A stretch of 5,255 nt of DNA, taken from an uncultured Selenomonadaceae bacterium (lineage in GTDB: Bacteria; Bacillota; Negativicutes; Selenomonadales; Selenomonadaceae). The notes beneath the pieces were generated by a model, which did not search any database, was not told where the DNA came from, and saw only the letters and a program-made list of their open reading frames with translations. The stretch lies in the NCBI GenBank assembly GCA_905236785.1, contig CAJOQC010000143.1, positions 1-5,255 on the forward strand, given 5' to 3'. The position numbers and the translations under genes are program-made. Below are positions 1 through 5,255 of the stretch, in pieces. How positions within the stretch are numbered: position 1 is the stretch's first letter; each line of letters begins with the position of its first letter.

Positions 1-1
1 A

Positions 2-43
2 AAAGGCGGCGCAAGGATAGATGAGTTCGTCGAGTTCAAATGA
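2..43 (+). CDS. Possible C-terminal end of an upstream gene (partial)
   Basis: The reading frame starting at base 2 is open from the window edge and gives KGGARIDEFVEFK before a TGA at 41-43. It would stop just before the Shine-Dalgarno of rfbB at 46-52, which is the spacing expected of a preceding gene in the same operon. In many genomes rfbB is preceded by rfbA, rfbC or rfbD, but the 13 visible residues do not identify any of these. The other two plus-strand frames close sooner (TGA at 22-24, TAG at 18-20) and also could be a gene end, so the frame choice rests on spacing only. Confidence 0.35.
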   Translation, partial: KGGARIDEFVEFK

Positions 44-45
44 AT

Positions 46-52
46 AAAGGAG
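46..52 (+). promoter_or_regulatory. Shine-Dalgarno site of rfbB, decides the start codon
   Basis: AAAGGAG ends at base 52. The in-frame GTG at 54 lies only one base after it, too close for initiation, whereas the ATG at 63 lies ten bases downstream. The ATG also places the first beta strand (MNIVITGGAGFIG) directly at the N-terminus, as in other RmlB proteins. The longer GTG-initiated version is therefore unlikely. Confidence 0.75.
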
Positions 53-62
53 CGTGAAATTT

Positions 63-1082
63 ATGAATATAGTTATTACAGGCGGCGCGGGGTTTATCGG
101 TGGCAATTTTGTCTATTATATGCTGAAGACCCGCCCCGCCGACAAAATAATTTGTTACGATGCCCTGACCTATGCGGGCAATATGGCAACACTGAAGGAG
201 GCCGCCGAAAATAAAAATTTCGTCTTTGTGCGCGGCGATATTGCCGACCGCGAGGCGGTGTATCGGCTTTTTGAAGAAGAAAAGCCTGATATAATCGTAA
301 ACTTTGCCGCCGAGTCCCATGTGGATCGCTCAATCGAAAACCCGGAGATTTTCTTGCGAACCAACATTTTGGGAACTCAGGTTTTGTTGGATGCTTGCCG
401 CAAGTACGGCATAAAGCGTTATCATCAAGTATCCACCGACGAGGTTTACGGCGATTTGCCCCTTGACAGGCCGGATATGTTTTTCACGGAAAAAACCAAT
501 CTGCACACATCAAGCCCCTATTCGGCATCAAAGGCTGGGGCTGATTTGTTGGTGTCGGCATATCATCGAACTTACGGTGTGCCGACGACCATTTCCCGTT
601 GTTCCAACAACTATGGGCCGTATCATTTCCCCGAAAAACTCATTCCCCTGATGATTATAAACGCGCTTCACGACAAGAAATTGCCCGTTTACGGCGAAGG
701 GCTGAACGTGCGGGATTGGCTCTATGTGGAAGATCACTGCGCGGCCATAAGCATGATTTTGCAAAAGGGCAAAGAGGGTGAAGTGTATAACGTGGGCGGT
801 CACAACGAGCAAAGAAACATCGACGTGGTAAAAATAATCCTGAAAGAACTAAATAGGTCCGAAACCCTCATCGAACACGTTACGGACAGGAAAGGCCACG
901 ATCGCCGGTATGCCATAGATCCGACGAAGATAATGACGGAACTTGGCTGGCAACCGACAACGAAATTTGCCGACGGAATAAAGCTGACGATTAAGTGGTA
1001 TCTTGAGCATAAGTCTTGGTGGGAGGACATCATTAGCGGCGAATATCGCGATTATTACGCTAAAATGTACGACAACAGATGA
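63..1082 (+). CDS. rfbB: dTDP-glucose 4,6-dehydratase (RmlB/RfbB)
   Basis: This is an NAD-dependent, extended short-chain dehydrogenase/reductase that converts dTDP-glucose to dTDP-4-dehydro-6-deoxyglucose, the second step of dTDP-L-rhamnose synthesis, in the cytosol. The protein is 339 residues from the ATG at 63, within the usual 330-360 range. Visible motifs are the Rossmann dinucleotide loop GGAGFIG (residues 7-13), AAESHVDRS (82-90), the dehydratase catalytic triplet Thr-Asp-Glu in STDEVYGD (T125, D126, E127), and the YxxxK pair in YSASK (Y153, K157). Further motifs are the substrate-binding NNYGPYHFPEKLIP (182-195), RDWLYVEDHC (217-226) and KGHDRRYAID (277-286). The TDE triplet and the GHDRRYAID stretch separate it from UDP-glucose epimerases and UDP-GlcNAc dehydratases. 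The reading frame is intact. Its stop overlaps the next start by four bases (ATGA at 1079-1082), implying translational coupling. The partner genes rfbA, rfbC and rfbD are not in the window and would be expected upstream. Confidence 0.96.
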   Translation: MNIVITGGAGFIGGNFVYYMLKTRPADKIICYDALTYAGNMATLKEAAENKNFVFVRGDIADREAVYRLFEEEKPDIIVNFAAESHVDRSIENPEIFLRTNILGTQVLLDACRKYGIKRYHQVSTDEVYGDLPLDRPDMFFTEKTNLHTSSPYSASKAGADLLVSAYHRTYGVPTTISRCSNNYGPYHFPEKLIPLMIINALHDKKLPVYGEGLNVRDWLYVEDHCAAISMILQKGKEGEVYNVGGHNEQRNIDVVKIILKELNRSETLIEHVTDRKGHDRRYAIDPTKIMTELGWQPTTKFADGIKLTIKWYLEHKSWWEDIISGEYRDYYAKMYDNR

Positions 1083-2224
1083 AAAATATAAAAAAAATAG
1101 TTGCTGCCGCAGCAACTTTAATTATGGGCGTATGGGCGGGAAACACGGCAAACGCGGCAAATGCAGCAGCGGATACCATAGCCGAATACGGCGGCGACTA
1201 TGCGGTGATGAACCGCTGGCCTGTAACCCAAAGAGATGTGGGGGGGACGCTCCTGTTTTCCGACAGCCCCGAGTATGTGAATAAAAACGGCATACTTTAC
1301 CGCGACACCGTAACAGGGAACGTTCGGGTGTTGTATTATCATCTCAACGACACCAATGCGCCCAAAAAAATAGCCGTGTTTCTTGAGCGCGAAGGTAGCG
1401 AAGCGGCAACGGTGACGATAACGCGAAGGGCAACCGCCACGCCGAACAAATATTTTTTGCACGTGGGCAAGTCGGTTCAAAAAAATTATTTTGCCGACAA
1501 TCGCAAGGAAATTTTGACGATTGAAGCAAATCACGGGCAACTTCTTGATAAGTCCATGGGCAAAACAATTATTCGCCCCGGTGAATTGGTTTACGGCGTT
1601 TACGATTTTTCGGTCAATCGCCCCGTCAAAGTCAGCGTCCTTATGTGCGACAAAAAGGACAATCCCGCAGAATTTGTGAAAATCGCCAAAGTTCTTCCCA
1701 AGGACGAACAGCGGTTGCGTGGCACTTTTAAGGGTGCTGACAGAATTATGACAGCTGTTAAAAGTTATGAACCGACAAAAGACGGCATCGTGTTTGTACC
1801 GATAGGCGACAACGAATTTGACCGCTACAAACGGGGAATTGATGCAACAGACGGCAGCGAAGCTGTAAACTATGGCAATTACGGGGTCTTGTACCGAATT
1901 TATCTGCCGATACGGGAAAAGAGCAAAGCGCAACTTTACCTGTCGCCGTTGGGCGGTGTTTACGCCGGCGCGGTGAACGCCGTGAGTGGGTTAAAAAAAC
2001 AGCTTATCAAAACGCCGGCTATAGGATTTTTCGGCGACAATATGTCAAGTTCGGCGCGTGATACCGTTTACAAATACGCCCAAAAGGGGCAATTTGTAAT
2101 CAGCAAGTTCCATGAGCTGGCCGACCTTGGCGTATACGGCGGAGACAAAACCCTTATGTTTGAGTATTCGCCGCCGGGAGCATCAAATTTGCCGGCGCAC
2201 ATTGTAATCATGCCGGCTAAATGA
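1079..2224 (+). CDS. Secreted protein of unknown function
   Basis: The family is not recognised. The 381-residue product begins with a clear Sec signal peptide: a basic start (MKNIKK), a hydrophobic core (about residues 7-21) and a small-residue region with an Ala-x-Ala cleavage site, most likely after A26 (NTANA|AN). No lipobox cysteine is present, and the only cysteine is C190, so it should be a soluble exported or periplasmic protein without disulphides. The mature part is rich in alternating hydrophobic and polar stretches (for example residues 82-90, 97-103, 110-117 and 182-190), suggesting mostly beta structure, perhaps two Ig-like or sandwich domains. No transmembrane segment follows the signal peptide. 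The ATG overlaps the rfbB stop (ATGA) and lacks a convincing Shine-Dalgarno, so it probably depends on coupled translation. The signal peptide supports this start over the internal ATG at 1124. Its position after a deoxysugar gene suggests an envelope or surface-polysaccharide role, which is inference only. Confidence 0.85.
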   Translation: MKNIKKIVAAAATLIMGVWAGNTANAANAAADTIAEYGGDYAVMNRWPVTQRDVGGTLLFSDSPEYVNKNGILYRDTVTGNVRVLYYHLNDTNAPKKIAVFLEREGSEAATVTITRRATATPNKYFLHVGKSVQKNYFADNRKEILTIEANHGQLLDKSMGKTIIRPGELVYGVYDFSVNRPVKVSVLMCDKKDNPAEFVKIAKVLPKDEQRLRGTFKGADRIMTAVKSYEPTKDGIVFVPIGDNEFDRYKRGIDATDGSEAVNYGNYGVLYRIYLPIREKSKAQLYLSPLGGVYAGAVNAVSGLKKQLIKTPAIGFFGDNMSSSARDTVYKYAQKGQFVISKFHELADLGVYGGDKTLMFEYSPPGASNLPAHIVIMPAK

Positions 2225-2233
2225 TGACGCAAA

Positions 2234-2240
2234 GCGAGGA
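2234..2240 (+). promoter_or_regulatory. Shine-Dalgarno site before the TTG start of the CorC-like gene
   Basis: GCGAGGA lies eight bases before TTG at 2249. In this frame an upstream stop (TGA at 2225-2227) excludes any earlier ATG or GTG, and the next in-frame ATG (2303) falls inside the first membrane segment. The well-spaced AGGA therefore supports the rare TTG as the true start. Confidence 0.65.
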
Positions 2241-2248
2241 ATTGCTGT

Positions 2249-3571
2249 TTGGACACCGTTGACATATTGCTACGGATTTTGTTGGTAGTATTTTTGATAT
2301 TCATGAACGGTTTTTTCGTGGCGGCGGAGTTTTCCTGCGTAAAAATTCGCCCGTCACGGCTTGAAACGCTGATAAACGAAGGCAACAAGCAGGCCGCCTA
2401 CGCCAAGCGGCTGACCGACAGGCTTGATGCTTCTCTGTCGGTGACGCAACTTGGCATCACCTTGGCTTCCTTGGGTTTGGGTTGGGTTGGCGAACCTTTT
2501 GTGGCGCGGCTGATACTTCCTCTCACCGATGCTGCCGGCATGGCCGAAAGCACAGGGCATACCATCAGTTTGGCTTTGGGGTTTGCCCTTATCACCTCAA
2601 TGCATATCATTTTGGGCGAACTTACCCCAAAGTCCATGGCGATACAAAATGTTGAAAAAATAATGCTTAACGTGGCTTTGCCCATGTTGATTTTCGAGAA
2701 GGTGATGCACCCCTTTGTGTGGCTGTTAAACCATATGGCAAACGCAGTCATGAAATTTTTGGGCTACGACATGGGCGGCGATGCCGACGAAGCGCACACC
2801 GAGGAAGAAATAAGAATCTTGGTGGAAGAAAGCCATAAGCAAGGGCTTATTGACGACACGGAAGTGGATTTTGTGGACAATGTTTTTGATTTTACACAAC
2901 GAACTGTCCGCGAGATTATGGTTCCCCGCACGGATATGATTTGCCTGTACCTTGATGACAGTTTAGAGGAAAACATCAAGGTTATTTTCGCGGAGGAACT
3001 TACCCGTTACCCCATTTGCGTGGAAGACAAAGACCACATTGTAGGTTTCTTGCACGTTAAGGATTTTATGCGGGCATTTTATCAAGGAAAAAAGATAAAC
3101 CTAAAGCGATTGGCGCGTCGCGCCTTGGTCGTGCCGGAGAGCATGGATGTGTCGCGACTTCTAAAAACCATGCAACAGGAGAAAAGCCAGCTTGCCATCG
3201 TGGTTGACGAATATGGCGGCACGGCGGGCATGGCCACCATTGAGGATGTTATCGAAGAAATAGTAGGGGACATTCAGGACGAATTTGACGAGGAGCGAGC
3301 GCCTGTAGAAGAGCGAGGCGACGGAGTTTGTTCTGTAGATGCCAAAGTTCTGCTCGACGAACTTAATGATTTTGTCGGCATCGAAATTGACGAGGACAGC
3401 GTCGATACCGTGGGCGGTTGGCTAAATGACCGCGTGGGCGGCGATGCGCGCCTTGGGCAGATGTCGGCTTATGCGGGCAACACATTTTTTGTGGAAGAAA
3501 TGGATGGCCCGCGCATAACGAGGGTTTTAATCAAAAAGAATTTGCCAAACGGAGGTAAAGATAATGTTTGA
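2249..3571 (+). CDS. CNNM/CorC-family membrane protein with CBS pair (hemolysin-C-like transporter)
   Basis: An integral inner-membrane protein of the family often labelled hemolysin or CorC/HlyC; characterised relatives export or regulate Mg2+ and Co2+. It has 440 residues, the usual length for the full architecture. The DUF21/CNNM membrane domain spans about residues 1-175, with hydrophobic stretches near 5-27, 63-90, 104-123 and 138-160, and the conserved MNGFFVAAEF (19-28) and GELTPKSMA (123-131). A two-CBS module follows at about 206-345, with the hallmark MVPRTDM (224-230) and VVDEYGGTAGMATIEDVIEEIVGD region (318-341). The C-terminal CorC/HlyC transport-associated domain (about 356-432) contains DSVDTVGGWL. 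CBS modules of this family commonly bind adenine nucleotides. Translation starts at TTG; the preceding gene ends 24 bases upstream, and the stop overlaps the hexokinase start by eight bases. Transported ion and direction cannot be read from the sequence. Names such as hemolysin are historical and should not be taken as toxicity. Confidence 0.93.
   Translation: MDTVDILLRILLVVFLIFMNGFFVAAEFSCVKIRPSRLETLINEGNKQAAYAKRLTDRLDASLSVTQLGITLASLGLGWVGEPFVARLILPLTDAAGMAESTGHTISLALGFALITSMHIILGELTPKSMAIQNVEKIMLNVALPMLIFEKVMHPFVWLLNHMANAVMKFLGYDMGGDADEAHTEEEIRILVEESHKQGLIDDTEVDFVDNVFDFTQRTVREIMVPRTDMICLYLDDSLEENIKVIFAEELTRYPICVEDKDHIVGFLHVKDFMRAFYQGKKINLKRLARRALVVPESMDVSRLLKTMQQEKSQLAIVVDEYGGTAGMATIEDVIEEIVGDIQDEFDEERAPVEERGDGVCSVDAKVLLDELNDFVGIEIDEDSVDTVGGWLNDRVGGDARLGQMSAYAGNTFFVEEMDGPRITRVLIKKNLPNGGKDNV
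3551..3555 (+). promoter_or_regulatory. Shine-Dalgarno site of the hexokinase gene, inside the preceding coding region
   Basis: GGAGG sits eight bases before the ATG at 3564 and lies within the last codons of the CorC-like gene. This is the strongest ribosome-binding match in the window. It allows the hexokinase to be initiated independently as well as by coupling across the 8-base overlap. Confidence 0.8.
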
Positions 3572-4847
3572 CGAGAATAAAGTACGCGATATTATCGGCG
3601 AATTTACGGTGAGTGCCGACGAGTTAAAAGAAATAGCGGCGGCCTTTCGCCATGACTTAAAACGCGGCCTTAATAACCCGGACGATTCGTCTCTTAGAAT
3701 GTTGAAGTCCTACGTCGGGCTACCAACGGGCAAAGAAAAAGGCGAATATATAGCCCTTGATTTCGGCGGTACTAACGTGCGGGTGTTAAAAATCCGTCTT
3801 GAAGGCGCGGGCAAGTTTACCGAAATAAAAAAAGTCGCCAAACCTCTAATCGTTGACGGCGTTTATGATTATATCGGCGCGGACTCGAGCGCAGAGGAAA
3901 TGTTTGACTTTTTGGCGGGGCTTATCGACGAGGTTTTGGACGGCGACCGCGAAACAAAATTCCTCTTGGGTCACACATTCTCTTTCCCATCGGAACAAAC
4001 CGACCTCAACAATGCCAAACTGATAATCTGGACAAAAGAATTTGCCACCCCCGGCGTTGAAGGCAAAGTCGTCAACGATTTGTTAAAAGACGCGCTGTTA
4101 AGAGCGGGTGTAACGAACGTGGAGCCGGTGGCGGTGATTAACGACACGGTGGCGGTGCTTTTGTCGGCGGCGTACAAAAACCCCGATACATACATAGGCT
4201 CTATTTATGCCACGGGACACAACACCTGCTATCTTGAGCCTTACGCCGAAACCGGCGACGTGCCCATGATATTAAACCTTGAATCCGGCGGCTACATGAA
4301 ACTTGCGCCTAATCGTTTCGACGTGAAATATGACGAAATGTCGGAAAAACCCGGCGAGCAACGGTTGGAAAAAATGGTTTCCGGACGTTACATGGGCGAA
4401 TTGTTCGGCTTGGCGTTAAACGATATTTTGAACACCGACAAAAAATACTCATTTACATCCGTTGATATGTCCAACATAATTCTTGACGAAAGCGACGAAT
4501 TGACGGAAGCATCGCAGATAATCGAACGGGGAACGGGAGAAAAATTATCCGTTGACGAATTAAAAGCGATAAAAGACTTGGCGGCGGCCATTGTCGTTCG
4601 TTCGGCGCGATTGGTGACGGCATCTTTTGTTGGCATAATATGGCAACTTGAGGGAAAAATCCCCGCAAAATTCATGCATATTGCCGTGGATGGGTCGGTT
4701 TACGAGAAGATGCCCCTTGTAAAAGAAAACATCAATCGCGCATTGTCGGAAATTTTGGGCGAAAACGCCGCCAACGTGGATACGGTGCTCGATAACGGCG
4801 GCAGCGGGTTGGGCGCAGCAATAGCCGCCGCCATGAGCAAGGCGTGA
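3564..4847 (+). CDS. Hexokinase, eukaryotic-like fold family
   Basis: Cytosolic ATP-dependent hexose kinase, probably glucose to glucose 6-phosphate. At 427 residues it is slightly shorter than the 450-490 residue yeast and human catalytic units. It has the hexokinase_1/hexokinase_2 layout rather than the bacterial Glk or ROK type. The phosphate-1 loop is LDFGGTNVR (65-73). The sugar-binding signature runs from LGHTFSFP (135-142) to IIWTKEF (154-160), with S140, T157 and K158 at the positions of the human glucokinase sugar contacts. The catalytic aspartate is D194 in VINDTVA (191-197). GHNTCYLE (218-225) supplies N220, LNLESGG supplies E240 and PGEQRLEK supplies E269, matching the other glucose contacts. 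The adenosine region is VDGSVY (375-380), and NGGSGLGAAI (411-420) forms the C-terminal nucleotide loop. All key residues are present, so activity is expected. It ends with tandem stops TGA-TAA (4845-4850). Exact sugar range (glucose, mannose, fructose) cannot be deduced. It is last in the block and could feed the dTDP-glucose pathway. Confidence 0.95.
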   Translation: MFDENKVRDIIGEFTVSADELKEIAAAFRHDLKRGLNNPDDSSLRMLKSYVGLPTGKEKGEYIALDFGGTNVRVLKIRLEGAGKFTEIKKVAKPLIVDGVYDYIGADSSAEEMFDFLAGLIDEVLDGDRETKFLLGHTFSFPSEQTDLNNAKLIIWTKEFATPGVEGKVVNDLLKDALLRAGVTNVEPVAVINDTVAVLLSAAYKNPDTYIGSIYATGHNTCYLEPYAETGDVPMILNLESGGYMKLAPNRFDVKYDEMSEKPGEQRLEKMVSGRYMGELFGLALNDILNTDKKYSFTSVDMSNIILDESDELTEASQIIERGTGEKLSVDELKAIKDLAAAIVVRSARLVTASFVGIIWQLEGKIPAKFMHIAVDGSVYEKMPLVKENINRALSEILGENAANVDTVLDNGGSGLGAAIAAAMSKA

Positions 4848-4856
4848 TAATTGTAG

Positions 4857-4875
4857 TATAGGAAGCACTGCATAA
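4857..4875 (+). repeat. Left terminal inverted repeat of the MITE-like element
   Basis: TATAGGAAGCACTGCATAA begins ten bases after the hexokinase stop codon. It pairs with 5006-5024 over 19 positions with a single mismatch at base 4866. Confidence 0.8.
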
Positions 4876-5005
4876 TTCCTCCGCACCCTTGCCGGGTCTT
4901 TTTCCGGCATACTTGCGTCAAATGTTGCTTGACGTAGCACTGCTTTCGTATCGCGACACTTTCCTTGTCTGCCGAAAAACTCCCTTGGCAATGGTACTAA
5001 CTCAT

Positions 5006-5024
5006 TTATGCAGTTCTTCCTATA
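5006..5024 (-). repeat. Right terminal inverted repeat of the MITE-like element
   Basis: Reads TTATGCAGTTCTTCCTATA on the plus strand, the near-perfect reverse complement of 4857-4875. An A-rich stretch (5024-5035) follows directly outside it. Confidence 0.8.
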
Positions 5025-5044
5025 AAAAATAAAAATTGGGCTCT

Positions 5045-5119
5045 ATGTCAAGTGTTGTGGTGTGGCATTGGATTTTTTTCCAATGCCACATTTTTGTTTT
5101 CAAGCAACAAATTTGACAT
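5045..5119. repeat. Wider inverted repeat enclosing the terminator hairpin
   Basis: ATGTCAA at 5045-5051 is the exact reverse complement of TTGACAT at 5113-5119. Shorter complementary tracts (GTTG at 5054-5057 and CAAC at 5105-5108) lie inside, and the 12-bp terminator stem is at the centre. The left flank reads GGGCTCTATGTCAAG (5038-5052), which resembles from memory the GGCTCTTTGTCAA type of ISL3-family insertion sequence ends. It may be a solo IS end, a second small palindromic element, or chance pairing around a terminator. Confidence 0.4.
5061..5100 (+). terminator. Rho-independent terminator of the rfbB-hexokinase block
   Basis: A perfect 12-bp stem, TGTGGCATTGGA (5061-5072) with TCCAATGCCACA (5079-5090), closes a six-T loop and is followed by TTTTTGTTTT (5091-5100). 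This is a textbook intrinsic terminator for plus-strand transcription. On the minus strand the hairpin is not followed by a T-tract, so it acts mainly in one direction. It is the first good terminator after the hexokinase, about 210 bases past the stop, with the MITE-like element in between. It could instead be an internal part of the wider inverted repeat at 5045-5119. Confidence 0.88.
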
Positions 5120-5155
5120 GACAATTCGTTCGACGTAATCGCCTTATATCGCTAT

Positions 5156-5248
5156 TCAATATAAACCAAGCCCCGTTAATCCCGTTTCTGCCTTAGCTTG
5201 TAGCCTTCGCCCTGCGGCTGTCAGTACACCTGCCGCCCAATTTGACAT
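5156..5248 (-). pseudogene. Possible broken N-terminus of a phage tail-fibre/collar-type protein
   Basis: On the minus strand an ATG (5246-5248) opens a 30-codon frame whose product contains SNWAAGVLTAAGRRLQAK and then ETGLTGLGLY before TGA at 5156-5158. From memory this resembles the first residues of phage tail-fibre/collar proteins, which commonly begin with an N-W-x(4)-T-x-x-G-x-x-L-Q-A-K pattern and run on for several hundred residues. Here the similarity breaks off after about 27-29 residues and no frame downstream restores it, so the gene is either decayed, cut by recombination, or a chance frame. Only seven bases lie upstream of the ATG in the window, so no ribosome-binding site can be judged. 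It points toward the plus-strand block and ends between it and the terminator. The rest of any phage region would lie beyond the right edge. Confidence 0.4.
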
Positions 5249-5255
5249 CTTAGTT

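Larger units (their letters stand above)
4857..5024 (+). mobile_element. MITE-like non-autonomous element with 19-bp terminal inverted repeats
   Basis: The stretch is bounded by TATAGGAAGCACTGCATAA on the left and, inverted, TATAGGAAGAACTGCATAA on the right: 18 of 19 positions pair (mismatch at 4866/5015). Similarity stops immediately inside and outside the repeats, as for transposon ends. Both ends carry TATA, so the core may be 160 bp (4861-5020, GGAAG...CTTCC) with a TATA target duplication, or slightly longer with a TA duplication; because TATA is palindromic the two cannot be separated. The interior has two hairpins: TGCCGG/CCGGCA (4890-4909) and CGTCAA/TTGACG (4916-4934, extendable by wobble pairs), plus a direct repeat AGCACTGC (4864-4871 and 4936-4943). 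No transposase is encoded. A minus-strand reading frame crosses it but shows no recognisable protein. The strand is arbitrary. The parent transposase family is unknown; IS5- or IS630-like elements are possible from the TA-rich target. Confidence 0.68.

Noticed and set aside
54..65. GTG start for rfbB three codons upstream (residues MKF)
   Set aside because: The GTG is one base after the Shine-Dalgarno, too close for initiation; the ATG at 63 has a ten-base spacing and matches the family N-terminus.
1090..1097. Run of eight A near the start of the secreted-protein gene, a possible slippage site
   Set aside because: The frame is intact through it and the lysine-rich start is normal for a signal peptide; no alternative product is suggested by the other frames.
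1118..1933. A 271-codon minus-strand open frame opposite the secreted-protein gene
   Set aside because: It is antisense to a gene with a clear signal peptide and coupled start. Its product is rich in Cys, His, Arg and Phe without recognisable motifs, typical of a shadow frame.
2221..2262. Small 13-residue plus-strand frame at ATGATG between the secreted protein and the CorC-like gene
   Set aside because: It lacks its own ribosome-binding site and merely overlaps the junction. A leader-peptide role has no support such as repeated codons or attenuator hairpins.
4890..4909. Hairpin TGCCGG/CCGGCA as a terminator directly after hexokinase
   Set aside because: The T residues lie in the loop rather than after the stem, and the stem is only six pairs; it lies inside the MITE-like element and is better seen as part of that structure.
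4560..4991. Minus-strand 143-codon frame running from the MITE-like element into the hexokinase gene
   Set aside because: Its first part is the element and its second part is antisense to the conserved hexokinase C-terminus. No family motif is visible, so it is not called as a gene.
5048..5119. Minus-strand 23-codon frame starting ATGTCAAATTTG
   Set aside because: It is made mostly of the terminator hairpin read backwards, has no clear ribosome-binding site, and the product shows nothing recognisable.

Overview
The window carries a tightly packed plus-strand gene block (about 1-4850) followed by about 400 bases with no ordinary gene (4848-5255). The block holds a dTDP-glucose 4,6-dehydratase (rfbB/rmlB), a secreted protein of unknown function, a CNNM/CorC-type membrane protein with CBS domains, and a hexokinase of the eukaryotic-like fold family. 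Neighbouring genes overlap by 4 or 8 bases or lie 24 bases apart, and there is no visible room for internal promoters, so one polycistronic transcript is the simplest reading. The few bases before rfbB probably hold the end of another gene of the same transcript.

The organism is a bacterium: there are Shine-Dalgarno sites, a TTG start, a Sec signal peptide and an intrinsic terminator. The hexokinase, with its LGHTFSFP and GHNTCYLEP stretches, resembles from memory the version found in diderm Firmicutes (Negativicutes/Selenomonadales relatives). That placement is an inference, not a proof, because hexokinases of this fold also occur in spirochaetes and other bacteria.

Functionally, rfbB makes dTDP-4-keto-6-deoxyglucose, the branch point to dTDP-rhamnose and other deoxysugars of cell-surface glycans. 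Hexokinase makes glucose 6-phosphate, from which glucose 1-phosphate and dTDP-glucose can be drawn, so the first and last genes can be linked through sugar-nucleotide supply. The exported protein and the CorC-like protein fit a cell-envelope theme only loosely.

The tail of the window is the unusual part. Ten bases after the hexokinase stop begins a roughly 168-bp element bounded by 19-bp inverted repeats with one mismatch (4857-4875 and 5006-5024), each ending in TATA. It has no gene of its own and looks like a MITE. It is followed by a strong 12-bp hairpin with a T-tract (terminator, 5061-5100), which sits inside a wider inverted repeat (ATGTCAA...TTGACAT). The left edge of that wider repeat resembles ISL3-type insertion sequence ends. 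At the far right, on the minus strand, a 30-codon reading frame looks like the N-terminus of a phage tail-fibre/collar protein that stops abruptly, possibly a broken gene at the edge of a prophage or tailocin region. No CRISPR array, tRNA, rRNA or complete transposase is visible.
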